IMG/VR virus record: IMGVR_UViG_3300021197_001949
Location: 1 to 64,000 of that record
Origin: a virus
DNA length: 64,000 nt
Reading direction: 5' to 3' (one strand)
In this document: positions 43,157 to 51,425 of the stretch, one piece after another
Numbering within the stretch: position 1 is the first letter of the stretch
Layout: every line of letters begins with the position of its first letter
Program-made: the position numbers and the translations under genes
The notes under the pieces: generated by a model
The model's database searches: none
What the model saw: the letters and a program-made list of their open reading frames with translations, nothing else
Told to the model about the DNA's origin: nothing

Positions 43157-43721
43157 GATCGCAATAATAGGTCACACACGAGGCATAGGTAAAGCAATAG
43201 CCGATCTATACATCGACAAGAAATATAACGTGATAGGTATGAGCAGGAGCAATGGCTTTGATCTTGTTCATGATCAAGAAAAAATTTTAGAGAAAATTGA
43301 GGACTGTGATCTCGTGGTGCTGAATGCACACTCCTTGCAAGGACAGTTGACCCTGCTGAAGAGAATTTACGGAAGATATTCATTTAATAAAATGCAAGTG
43401 GCAGTGATCACAAGCACGTCAGGACTAGATGACGAACCCGACCTACAACAATTTAAACTCTGGGATAAGTTTGAGTACTCGCAGTATTGCGAAATTAAAA
43501 AAGAATTGATAGAATACATCAGTGAACTACAAGAAGAATTATTCACTAAACCTTTGTCGGTGTATGACATATGTCCAGACGTGGTGGACACAGATATGAC
43601 AAAAGGATTATGGAACAATCTGCCAAAATTAACAGCACAAGAAGTTGCGGATGCAGTAAGATACTGTTTTGAGTCAACTTTCAATGTGAACAAGATAGTG
43701 TTACAGAAAAATGCAAAGTAG
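43131..43721 (+). CDS. Short-chain dehydrogenase/reductase
   Basis: A 196-residue protein of the SDR family. The nucleotide-binding motif IIGHTRGIGKAIADLY is at residues 12-27, the LVVLNAHS strand follows near 60, and the active-site TSTSG (near 88) and YCEIK (Tyr-x-x-x-Lys, near 118-122) are present. It is shorter than typical SDRs (about 250), lacking most of the C-terminal substrate region. It overlaps the previous gene by 26 bases and the next by 11. Substrate unknown. Confidence 0.8.
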   Translation: MNLGKNKNKIAIIGHTRGIGKAIADLYIDKKYNVIGMSRSNGFDLVHDQEKILEKIEDCDLVVLNAHSLQGQLTLLKRIYGRYSFNKMQVAVITSTSGLDDEPDLQQFKLWDKFEYSQYCEIKKELIEYISELQEELFTKPLSVYDICPDVVDTDMTKGLWNNLPKLTAQEVADAVRYCFESTFNVNKIVLQKNAK

Positions 43722-44175
43722 ATCGTGGGACAGAGACAAGGATTATGAAACACTGGTCAAATGGTGGACACAATGGGAATTTGGAATAGTACCAAAGGAT
43801 ATGCTTCCTGTAGACGGAGTGATAGTTTCGATAGATGACAAACCAATTTGCGCCGCTGGGATATATTTGTATCCAAAGACAGCTCTCGCATTGATGGAAT
43901 GGGTCGTATCAGACAAAGATTCGAATCTGAGGGAAAGGCACAAAGCTCTCAAAATGTGCATAGACAGTATTATGAATCTTGCCAAAGAAAGAGGTGCAAA
44001 GTTAGTGTACACAATGACAAAAGATGAGGCATTACACAAAAGATACACAAAATACCACAATATGGTGCTTACGGAGAGCAACGTAAAGACTTTTTTACGA
44101 GATCTAGACGGATCAAATTCTGAGGACTTAACTTGGATATCCGACGATGAGCAGATCGAATCACGTAATAAATAA
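43711..44175 (+). CDS. GNAT-type acetyltransferase-like protein
   Basis: A 154-residue protein. The start (WDRDKDYETLVKWWTQWEF) and VDGVIVSIDDKPICAAGIYLYPKTALALMEWVVSD strands resemble the N-terminal half of a GNAT fold, followed by a helix (LKMCIDSIMNLAKERGAKLVYTMT) and HKRYTKYHNMV, which matches the usual final helix-strand. The Q/RxxGxG acetyl-CoA loop is not obvious, so it could be degenerate. It lies between an SDR and a 60-residue gene. Confidence 0.6.
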   Translation: MQSRSWDRDKDYETLVKWWTQWEFGIVPKDMLPVDGVIVSIDDKPICAAGIYLYPKTALALMEWVVSDKDSNLRERHKALKMCIDSIMNLAKERGAKLVYTMTKDEALHKRYTKYHNMVLTESNVKTFLRDLDGSNSEDLTWISDDEQIESRNK

Positions 44176-44194
44176 GCATAAGGAGAGCATTTAA

Positions 44195-44377
44195 ATGGCA
44201 ACAAAACAAGAAGTCGCAGACTACATCAACGCAAATTACGAATCGGAGTGGACGGCAGAAGAAGAAGCAAAGATCGATGCTATGCTGACACCCGAACTGG
44301 CAACCATATTGATCAAATTAGTAGGCGATGTAAGTTTCTTGACAGAAGTCAGAGACAACGCATCAAACAACGACTAG
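44195..44377 (+). CDS. Small acidic helical protein, unknown function
   Basis: A 60-residue protein with a good ribosome site (AAGGAG about 9 bases before the ATG). It is acidic and predicted helical (KQEVADYINANYESEWTAEEEAKIDAML, then ATILIKLVGDVSFL). No family is recognised. It ends 3 bases before the next fibre-like gene and may be a fibre-assembly helper, but this is only from position. Confidence 0.6.
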   Translation: MATKQEVADYINANYESEWTAEEEAKIDAMLTPELATILIKLVGDVSFLTEVRDNASNND

Positions 44378-44380
44378 AAA

Positions 44381-46009
44381 ATGGCATACAAGATAAACAA
44401 CACATTCGGAACCTTATTGGTTACCCTAGCGGACGGAACAATTGATGTTGCGACCACAGACCTCACACTGATAGGAAAAGGATACGCAGGGTTTGGCGAG
44501 AAGTTAAATGAGAACCTTGTAAAACTACTAGAGAATTTCAACAACACAACGGCACCAACAAATAAAGTGCAAGGACAGTTGTGGTACGACAAGACGAACA
44601 ATCAGTTGAACGTCTACACAGGATCAAAATTCAAACCAGTTGGGTCAACAGCCAACTCTGCCACAGCGCCAACTAACGCGGTGCAGGGTGACTTGTGGTT
44701 TGACACAACCAACACTCAACTTTATGTGTACACAGGTTCTGCCTGGACACTTATTGGGCCGACAACAGTCGCTGGATCAGGAGTAACACAGGTTATCACA
44801 GAATCACCAGAAGACAACACAGGCGTCAAACGAAGTATTCTAAAACTTGTTGCCAATGACACCGTTGTTGGTGTGGTATCCAACCTAGCATTCACACCAA
44901 GTTCAACGGAAACATTGGGTGCCGCACTGGTATCGGCGGGGTTCGCTACAGTGGCACAAGGTATTCAATTATCATCATCGGTTACATCAGTGAAATTCAG
45001 AGGTACTGCCACGGACGCAGACGCATTGGGAGGCGTAGCCGCGGCCAACTATCTGAGATCAGATTCGGCTGACACTACAACAGGTAGATTAACAATACAA
45101 ACAGACGACGGTATACGTATTGGTGCAGGTACTGATGTCACCATGAGTATGTCATCAGATGATTTCACCATTGCACAGACAACACAGGACAAGGACATAA
45201 TTTTCACGGTCAATGATGGCGGAACTACAAAAGAAGCATTAAGAATTACAGGTTCTACAGGTAGGATAGAACATTTAAGAGTAGGCGACCTTACAGTGGA
45301 CGGCACAAATACCATACTTAACACAAGCACTTTGAGTGTTGAGGACAACATCATTGAATTAAACAGGAACATATCTAACAACGCAGGTATGCCTAGTTTC
45401 ACAGGATTAAAAGTGAACAGAGGTGAGACATCATCAGCAACTGAACAGAACCTTTATTGGGTATGGGACGAAACGTTTGCAGATGACGGAACAACCATAC
45501 ATGGAAATGCAGGCGGTGCCTGGACAGCATTCAAGTCAGGTGGCGGAGAAAACGAATTATCAGCACCTACATTAGTTGATGTGAGAGCAAACATAGTACA
45601 TGCAACATCAACATCGGCTCAGTACGCGGATTTGGCCGAAAGATACGCATCAGATGTACCACTATCTGTAGGTGAAGTTGTTATATTGGGCGGATCGGAA
45701 GAGATAACAAGATGTGATAGTGATTTAAGTGACGCAGTTTTTGGAGTGGTCAGCGACAGTCCAGCATTTCTCATGAATGCTTCAGCAGGAAACAACGATT
45801 CACACCCAATGATAGCTCTAAAAGGAAGGGTATTTGTCAAACTTAACGGTTCTGGCAAGGCAGGAGACAGGATTGTTTCAGCAGGCGGAGGCGAGGCACG
45901 TGTCGCTACTTTAGACGAGTGCAACCATTTCAACGTGCTTGGGCGTTTAATTAAAGATAAATATAATGAAGAAACGGCACTCACAGAGTGCATTATAGGA
46001 GTTAAGTAG
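44381..46009 (+). CDS. Tail-fibre-like protein 3 with YADLAE C-terminal domain
   Basis: A 542-residue paralogue of the fibre-like genes at 38100 and 39607. The N-terminal module (INNTFGTLLVTLADGTID, LIGKGYAGFGEKLNENLVKLLENF, GQLWYDKTNNQLNVYTGSKF, GDLWFDTTNTQLYVYTGSAWTLIGP) covers residues 1-130. The middle has the same VAAANYLRSDSADTTTGRL unit as the first copy. A segment near 300-350 (LSVEDNIIELNRN, EQNLYWVWDETF) is different. The C-terminus has QYADLAERYASDVPLSVGE, VVSDSPAFLMNA and MIALKGRVFVKLNG, matching copy 1. Host-range fibre function is inferred. Confidence 0.7.
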   Translation: MAYKINNTFGTLLVTLADGTIDVATTDLTLIGKGYAGFGEKLNENLVKLLENFNNTTAPTNKVQGQLWYDKTNNQLNVYTGSKFKPVGSTANSATAPTNAVQGDLWFDTTNTQLYVYTGSAWTLIGPTTVAGSGVTQVITESPEDNTGVKRSILKLVANDTVVGVVSNLAFTPSSTETLGAALVSAGFATVAQGIQLSSSVTSVKFRGTATDADALGGVAAANYLRSDSADTTTGRLTIQTDDGIRIGAGTDVTMSMSSDDFTIAQTTQDKDIIFTVNDGGTTKEALRITGSTGRIEHLRVGDLTVDGTNTILNTSTLSVEDNIIELNRNISNNAGMPSFTGLKVNRGETSSATEQNLYWVWDETFADDGTTIHGNAGGAWTAFKSGGGENELSAPTLVDVRANIVHATSTSAQYADLAERYASDVPLSVGEVVILGGSEEITRCDSDLSDAVFGVVSDSPAFLMNASAGNNDSHPMIALKGRVFVKLNGSGKAGDRIVSAGGGEARVATLDECNHFNVLGRLIKDKYNEETALTECIIGVK

Positions 46010-46013
46010 TAAC

Positions 46014-46982
46014 ATGGCATATTCGGCAGGTGATACAATTTTAGACGACGAATACAACACATTCGTAAACAGCAGTTCAGATCCATACGGATACAATCAT
46101 TTCGCAGGTACAGGAGCAGGTTCGTACGGTCTTGGACAGACACACATTGGCACAGTAGTAGCAGGCGATAACACTGTAACTGCATCAAGTTGGAATTCAT
46201 TATTCACGGGCATGGACAACATTTCCAACCACACAAACGTTTCTATCACAGCATCATCGGTCACAGCGGGAGACACAATCGCCGTGAGATCAGCATTGAT
46301 CTCAGACCTAGCCAACCTGGCGGCGGCGGTCGCGGGCGGTTCAACATCCGCAACAGCAATTTCAGAATCATCAGAATTACAGAGTTCAGTCTCATCAACA
46401 AGATGGGTAGGATCACACATAGTAGAACACTCAATCACTTTCTCTAACAACGCTGACCTAAGGCACTTCTTCAATGCTGGAGGAACCATGAGGATGAAGT
46501 TTACAAGGAATGGCAACGGCGGAAGCGGAGCCACTTCTAAGGATTCGTCAGTAGATGAACTTATCAGTGCTTGTGGAAACTTCGACCTAAAGGCGCAGGT
46601 GTCAACTAGATCAGGTTCAGGAGAGAGTCTCACAGACGGTCTGGCAAACGGAGCGGCAGATCTTGATGCTAGTTACACGCAGTTGATGATCCTGACACAG
46701 TCTTCAGGCACATACACCTCAATGAACTTGAAGGTAGAGGCAAAGACAAACAACACAGACTACACAGATGCGACAGTGATAACAATGAAATACTCACTGA
46801 CTGATCCAGACTCAGGTGACGGCGAGTTCACAAGCGGTAACACATCAGGTGTTGATCAATACGCGAACTTCATCGGTCAGACCGACTTCGCCTTACACAC
46901 TGTGAACCCAACAACAGCACAGGGTCTAGCAAGTGTGGCGGCAATCGCCAGTAGCGCCGTGGTCAGCAACACTACTGCATAA
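46014..46982 (+). CDS. Virion/tail-fibre-associated protein, unassigned
   Basis: A 322-residue protein, Ser/Thr/Ala-rich and beta-rich. The middle (SSTRWVGSHIVEHSITFSNNADLRHFFNAGGTMRMKF) resembles a segment common in virion proteins of marine myoviruses. The C-terminal half has alternating strands (STYTSMNLKVEAKTN, VITMKYSLTDPDSGD). No enzyme motif. Last gene of the fibre block; a host-type promoter follows directly after it. It may be an additional fibre tip or whisker-like part. Confidence 0.6.
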   Translation: MAYSAGDTILDDEYNTFVNSSSDPYGYNHFAGTGAGSYGLGQTHIGTVVAGDNTVTASSWNSLFTGMDNISNHTNVSITASSVTAGDTIAVRSALISDLANLAAAVAGGSTSATAISESSELQSSVSSTRWVGSHIVEHSITFSNNADLRHFFNAGGTMRMKFTRNGNGGSGATSKDSSVDELISACGNFDLKAQVSTRSGSGESLTDGLANGAADLDASYTQLMILTQSSGTYTSMNLKVEAKTNNTDYTDATVITMKYSLTDPDSGDGEFTSGNTSGVDQYANFIGQTDFALHTVNPTTAQGLASVAAIASSAVVSNTTA

Positions 46983-46998
46983 TAAATTTTTCCCAGTA

Positions 46999-47027
46999 TT
47001 GATTTTATCCATAAATTACTGTATAAT
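46999..47027 (+). promoter_or_regulatory. Sigma70-type promoter for the carbohydrate/radical-SAM operon
   Basis: TTGATT (46999-47004) and a perfect TATAAT (47022-47027), 17 bases apart. The start base, 7 bases after the -10, is at 47034, the A of the first ATG of the operon, so a leaderless transcript is expected. It would be read by host polymerase early in infection. Confidence 0.75.
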
Positions 47028-47033
47028 ACAGTT

Positions 47034-47351
47034 ATGGATATTGGCAATCTCAAAAAACATGCAGACCTTACGTTCAAGGTAGTCCAGGCCAAGAAGAACG
47101 CCTTGGAGCGACTTAATTCGAGGCAACTGATGGCCTACAACGGACGACTGTTCCGTGCGGACGCCAACACAATAAACATAGTGAGCACACTGAAACAACA
47201 TATGCATGAATTCTATGTGCTGGATGTCAATGACAATCCCTGCCACATCACGGATCCTGTGGATTTTCTTAGAAAACTCATCGAAAGGAATCAGGAAACA
47301 TTAAATGCATATCAACAGTTACACCAAGATCTTGCGAACAAAAGGATCTAA
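47034..47351 (+). CDS. Small protein at the head of the carbohydrate operon, unknown function
   Basis: A 105-residue protein, mostly helical at both ends (LKKHADLTFKVVQAKKNALERLN; RKLIERNQETLNAYQQLHQDLAN) with a beta-like middle (NGRLFRADANTINIVSTLK, FYVLDVNDNPCHITDPVDFL). No family recognised. No ribosome site precedes the ATG; the sigma70 promoter places the transcript start at the ATG itself. Its stop overlaps the next ATG. It may regulate or assist the operon, unproven. Confidence 0.65.
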   Translation: MDIGNLKKHADLTFKVVQAKKNALERLNSRQLMAYNGRLFRADANTINIVSTLKQHMHEFYVLDVNDNPCHITDPVDFLRKLIERNQETLNAYQQLHQDLANKRI

Positions 47352-48103
47352 TGACCACAGGTGTATTACTGTACTGCTTTGACACCCCGGAGATGGACTA
47401 CCACAAGTTGGCGGAACGTTGTGTGGCACAGATACGCAAATATCTACGACTGCCCGTTACGATCGTAACAAACTTTGAAACTTTTAAAAAATTCAAACCA
47501 TTAGGGATGATCGATTATAGGTTGGTTAAAAACAAAACCACGAATACCAGATCATACAGAGGACAGAAAGTAGCATGGCACAACAAGGAACGTGCCCTGG
47601 CATACGACCATTCACCCTACGAAACCACGATCTTGATGGATTGTGATTACTTCGTGTTTTCCTCAACACTTTTAGAATTAGTTAACACAGAGTTTGATAT
47701 TTTGTTGCATGACCGTGTGCATGACATCACAGGGAAGGACATGATCATGGGACGGAATGAAAGCACTCTGCCTTTGGTGTGGGCAACAGTCACATTGTTC
47801 CGAAAAACAGAGAATGCACGTAGGGTGTTCGACATGATAAAACATGTTCAACAGTATTACCCTCACTATCAAAATTTATATAGAATAAGATACCCTAACT
47901 ACAGGAATGATTATGCTTTTGCGATAGCCCTACACCAGTTGAATCTGGGCAACTTTATCCCAACACCCATGGCCATGTCAGCCGACAAGGTCGATGTAAT
48001 AGACAGTGATGACGACGGTATTGTTTTCAAGTATGACGACTGTGTAAACCTCATAACAGGACAGGATGTCCATGTCATGGACAAGGAGTGGTGTAATGGA
48101 TAG
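47351..48103 (+). CDS. Glycosyltransferase-like protein (GT-A type) 1
   Basis: A 250-residue protein. It opens with a Rossmann-type strand (GVLLYCFDTPEMDY), then LPVTIVTNF, and the metal-binding triad TILMDCDYFVFS (Asp-x-Asp, near residues 97-99), the DxD of GT-A glycosyltransferases. WATVTLFRKTENARRVFDMI and the NDYAFAIALHQL helix follow, typical of the acceptor half. No signal or membrane helix. Donor and acceptor are unknown. The ribosome site AAAGG lies just upstream. Confidence 0.65.
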   Translation: MTTGVLLYCFDTPEMDYHKLAERCVAQIRKYLRLPVTIVTNFETFKKFKPLGMIDYRLVKNKTTNTRSYRGQKVAWHNKERALAYDHSPYETTILMDCDYFVFSSTLLELVNTEFDILLHDRVHDITGKDMIMGRNESTLPLVWATVTLFRKTENARRVFDMIKHVQQYYPHYQNLYRIRYPNYRNDYAFAIALHQLNLGNFIPTPMAMSADKVDVIDSDDDGIVFKYDDCVNLITGQDVHVMDKEWCNG

Positions 48104-48896
48104 AGGATACATGTGGTTTGCATTGAATAATTCGACCACAGATTACATAGCACTCAGCAAGATACTAGCAACAAGCATCAAGAAATTCAACACACACAAT
48201 AAAGTTTGTATAGTGACTAACGAGCCCATCGAAGATGAATTATTTGACTATGTGAAAATTTTAAAGACAGATGATAGTGCAGGCCAGGAATGGAAGTTGA
48301 GCAATGAATACAAGGCTTTCGGTTTGTCACCATTCACACACACAATTAAATTGGAGGCCGACATGATCTTCACACAGACCACTGACTGGTGGTGGAATCA
48401 ATTATGGCAACATGATCAGGTGTTCTCCTACCACTGCAGGAACTACAAAGATAAATTGATTGAGCAAAGTTACTATAGAAAATTATTCGCCAGAAACAAT
48501 CTACCAGACGTGTACAATGGGTTGCACTATTTCAGGAAAAGCATGAAAGCGAAACAGTTCTATGACATCTGTAAGATTATTACAAAACAGTGGTCAACAG
48601 TTAAAGAAATGGTATTAGTAAACTGTCATGACGAACAACCCACCACAGATGTCGTTTATGCATTGGCAAACAAAATGCAAGATCCTTTACAGTTGGACAA
48701 AGTTGATTACGCATGGTTCAAATTCATGCATAACAAATTACACATAAATGAAATTGACTCATCATTTGACAATGACAATTACTTAAACCCTTTGAAAGTC
48801 AACGATACGTTGTACATAGGCGGATACAGACAGGACAGGGTAGTACATTATCATAACAAAGACATAGCAAAGGATTTAGATGTCCGGATTTTTTGA
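48096..48896 (+). CDS. Glycosyltransferase-like protein (GT-A type) 2
   Basis: A 266-residue protein from the ATG at 48096, chosen because AAGGAG lies 7 bases upstream and the residues from MDRGYMWFALNNST look like the family start. A frame 10 codons longer exists but has no ribosome site. Strand CIVTNEP, EYKAFGLSPFTHTIKLEADMIF (Glu-Ala-Asp instead of DxD, near residue 90) and VYNGLHYFRKSMKAKQFYDI resemble the first glycosyltransferase. It overlaps the preceding gene by 8 bases. The EAD instead of a DxD may mean weak or different metal use. Confidence 0.6.
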   Translation: MDRGYMWFALNNSTTDYIALSKILATSIKKFNTHNKVCIVTNEPIEDELFDYVKILKTDDSAGQEWKLSNEYKAFGLSPFTHTIKLEADMIFTQTTDWWWNQLWQHDQVFSYHCRNYKDKLIEQSYYRKLFARNNLPDVYNGLHYFRKSMKAKQFYDICKIITKQWSTVKEMVLVNCHDEQPTTDVVYALANKMQDPLQLDKVDYAWFKFMHNKLHINEIDSSFDNDNYLNPLKVNDTLYIGGYRQDRVVHYHNKDIAKDLDVRIF

Positions 48897-49185
48897 AGCA
48901 TTTAACAATTGGCCAAAACCTGATGTGAAGAAATACATGGTTACTTTGCAGGGCAAAGAGATAGAGGTATCTTTGCAACAGAAACTTGAAATAATTAGGA
49001 TGGGCGAGGACAAGTACATGTTGGAAAACGGTAAAATTATTTTAAAACCAGTACAAAGAAAAACAGACAGGAAGTTTCCTGTATTGTGTAGACATTCAAA
49101 TGGTTTAGGTTTCCATGACAAAGACCCCCACTGGGTGCAAGGTGTCATAAAGGAAGGGTACAAATGGCAGATAGAGTCAGAATAA
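48880..49185 (+). CDS. Small protein between two glycosyltransferase-like genes, unknown function
   Basis: A 101-residue protein. Segments: MSGFFEAFNNWPKPDVKKYMVTLQGKEIEVSLQQKLEIIRM, KYMLENGKIILKPV, FPVLCRHSNGLGFHDKDPHWVQGVI. No known family. The ATG has AAAGGA about 6 bases upstream and overlaps the previous gene by 17 bases and the next by 22. It is probably a real gene, since both overlaps have ribosome sites. Confidence 0.6.
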   Translation: MSGFFEAFNNWPKPDVKKYMVTLQGKEIEVSLQQKLEIIRMGEDKYMLENGKIILKPVQRKTDRKFPVLCRHSNGLGFHDKDPHWVQGVIKEGYKWQIESE

Positions 49186-50066
49186 GCGACCTAGACTTCG
49201 TGTACATCTCATTCAAGGAGCCAAACAAGGAAGAGAACTGGGCAGACCTCAAGAACAAAGTGCCATGGGCGAAAAGAGTTGACGGTGTCGTTGGATTCGA
49301 CAATGCACACAAGGCCGCGGCGAAAGTTGCGGAGACAGACTTCTTCATCAGCGTGGACGGGGATAACATTATAGATGAAACATTTCTTTTACAAACTCTA
49401 GATTGGGAGAAAACAAATAAAAAAGCAGTGCATAGATGGAGAGCAAAAAATAATATTAATGGATTAGTCTATGGCAATGGCGGTTTAGTTGGATGGGACA
49501 AGGAGACCTGTCTGGCAATGAAGACCCATGAGAACGCAGACAAAGATGAGAACCAGATAGACTTCTGTTGGGGTGTGCCACATGAAAACCTGTACAACTG
49601 TTATTCAAAGACAGTGATCAACGCAAGTGAGGAACAGGCGTTTGTGGCAGGTTACAGGGAAGGAGTCAAGATGAGCACTGAAAAGGGAAAACCTTTTCGC
49701 TCAAAAAATTTCAATACAATATGGCCGGAGAACTTACAGAGATTGAGCACGTGGTGTACCATTGGTGCTGACGTGGAGTATGGCAAGTACGCCATGTTGG
49801 GGGCCAGAATGGGTTGCTTCTACACGGTGCTGGAGAACTACAACACTGAATTACACATGGTTCGGGATCTTGATCACATGCTAGAGTACTTCAAAGGCAT
49901 AGTCGATAGTGACAACGTTGACTACCAACTCACCATGTTCGGCAACAGCCTGAGACAGCAATTGGACCTGCCTATAGCAGAGATGGATGAAGCACAGAGC
50001 AGATTCTACAGGTTCGTTAAACCAACACACAGGAACAAGGGGGTGCAAGATCGTGAGTACCAGTAA
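49164..50066 (+). CDS. Glycosyltransferase-like protein 3
   Basis: A 300-residue protein. The order is DLDFVYISFKEPNKEENWADL (residues 9-29), WAKRVDGVVGFDNAHKAAAKVAETDFFISVDGDNIIDE (about 36-73, with the Asp-Gly-Asp metal motif), INGLVYGNGGLVGWDKETCL, then a C-terminal half with ENYNTELHMVRDLDH. The C-terminal half of the protein at 60334-61638 has the same order, so the two are paralogues. A nucleotide-sugar glycosyltransferase is likely. AGGAAGGG stands before the ATG. It overlaps the first radical-SAM gene by 14 bases. Confidence 0.6.
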   Translation: MADRVRISDLDFVYISFKEPNKEENWADLKNKVPWAKRVDGVVGFDNAHKAAAKVAETDFFISVDGDNIIDETFLLQTLDWEKTNKKAVHRWRAKNNINGLVYGNGGLVGWDKETCLAMKTHENADKDENQIDFCWGVPHENLYNCYSKTVINASEEQAFVAGYREGVKMSTEKGKPFRSKNFNTIWPENLQRLSTWCTIGADVEYGKYAMLGARMGCFYTVLENYNTELHMVRDLDHMLEYFKGIVDSDNVDYQLTMFGNSLRQQLDLPIAEMDEAQSRFYRFVKPTHRNKGVQDREYQ

Positions 50067-51423
50067 TTACAAGTCAGACGCACTGAAGGCCAAGGAAAAA
50101 TTGAAAACAGTGTCTCCCACGATGTGCCTGGCCAAGTGGAACCAGACGTCACTGCACCTGCCAACAGGACTGACCAACAGTTGCTACCATCCACCACTGC
50201 ACAGCATAGATGAGGGCATGCTGAAAGGCAATCCCGCCGCACTGCACAACACACACGAGAAACTGCAGGAACGTGCCATGATGTTAGACGGTGACAAGCC
50301 TCAAGGTTGTAGTTACTGCTGGAACATAGAGAAGACAGGAGAAATGTCAGACAGGCACTATCGTTCGGGTGAGCCATGGGCCATGCAGGATTTCGAGGAC
50401 ATCAGGAACAATCCCATAGATGACAAGTGGTCGCCGAGATACGTGGAAGTGAACTTCAACAACGCCTGCAACTTCAAGTGCAGTTATTGTAGTCCACAGT
50501 TCTCGACCACGTGGGGCAAAGAGATCGACAGGTACGGAGAGTACCCCACTTCGCCACCACACAACGCACCAGAGCACTTCCAGGGGCGTAGACGTCCCAT
50601 ACCCAACAGGGAGGAGAACCCATACGTGACCGCTTTCTGGCGATGGTGGCCCACGCTGTACAAGAATCTGAAACACTTCCGTATGACCGGCGGTGAACCC
50701 ATGATGGATGTGAACACATACAAGGTGTTCCAGTACATAATTGACAATCCCAAACAGGACCTGCACCTAAACGTTACCAGCAACATGTGTCCGCCCGACA
50801 AGAAACTCAAAGAGAAGTACTTCAACATGGCACAGACGATATGTATGCAGGAGAAGGTGGAACACATGATGCAGTTTGTGAGCGTGGATGCGTTCGGCAA
50901 ACGTGCGGAGTACATACGTGACGGGCTGGACTTCAATCGCATGATGGACAACGTGGAGGAGTTCTTGGAGAGGATACCCGGACGTAACAGCATAACCTTC
51001 ATATGCACCTACAACAACCTCAGCATAACCAGTATGGACAGACTGTTGGAGAAGATATTGGAACTGCGTAAAAGGTACTCCAAGACGTATCAGAGGATTT
51101 GGTTCGACGTGCCACTGCTGAGGCAACCCGCATGGCAACAGATCACACTGCTACCGGAGTCATACCAGAGCATACATGAGGCGAACATAGAATACATGAA
51201 GGCCAATTCCGGTGAGGCTAACGGACTACACATATTCAAGGACTTCGAGATTCAGAAGATGCAACGCAATCTAGCATACTGGCGCGAAAACGCGGACGCA
51301 AGTACGCAAAACAAAAAAAACTTTTACGCTTTCTTCAACGAGCACGATCGCAGACGTCTCACAAGGTTCTTGAACACCTTCCCTGAGATGGAAGAGTTTT
51401 GGGAGGTATGCAGGACAGCATAA
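50053..51423 (+). CDS. Radical SAM protein 1 with N-terminal Cys cluster
   Basis: A 456-residue protein starting at GTG 50053, with AAGGGGG 9 bases upstream. An in-frame ATG at 49987 would lengthen the overlap with the previous gene to 80 bases and adds non-conserved residues. The N-terminal cluster is Cys25-x3-Trp29, Cys44, then Cys86-x2-Cys89-Trp. The radical SAM core follows: Cys139-x3-Cys143-x2-Cys146 (ACNFKCSYC) and GGEPMM near residue 214. Three cysteines bind the SAM-type 4Fe-4S cluster; the N-terminal set would hold an auxiliary cluster, as in SPASM/twitch enzymes but placed before the core. First of five consecutive related genes. Substrate unknown. Confidence 0.8.
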   Translation: MSTSNYKSDALKAKEKLKTVSPTMCLAKWNQTSLHLPTGLTNSCYHPPLHSIDEGMLKGNPAALHNTHEKLQERAMMLDGDKPQGCSYCWNIEKTGEMSDRHYRSGEPWAMQDFEDIRNNPIDDKWSPRYVEVNFNNACNFKCSYCSPQFSTTWGKEIDRYGEYPTSPPHNAPEHFQGRRRPIPNREENPYVTAFWRWWPTLYKNLKHFRMTGGEPMMDVNTYKVFQYIIDNPKQDLHLNVTSNMCPPDKKLKEKYFNMAQTICMQEKVEHMMQFVSVDAFGKRAEYIRDGLDFNRMMDNVEEFLERIPGRNSITFICTYNNLSITSMDRLLEKILELRKRYSKTYQRIWFDVPLLRQPAWQQITLLPESYQSIHEANIEYMKANSGEANGLHIFKDFEIQKMQRNLAYWRENADASTQNKKNFYAFFNEHDRRRLTRFLNTFPEMEEFWEVCRTA

Positions 51424-51425
51424 TT

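Noticed and set aside
45955-45966. GATAAATA upstream of the 46014 gene
   Set aside because: It lies inside a coding region, with a mismatch at the first base, and nothing else supports a promoter.
46097-46633. A 178-codon minus-strand frame under the virion protein gene
   Set aside because: It is a shadow of a Ser/Ala-rich gene with no start signals on that strand.
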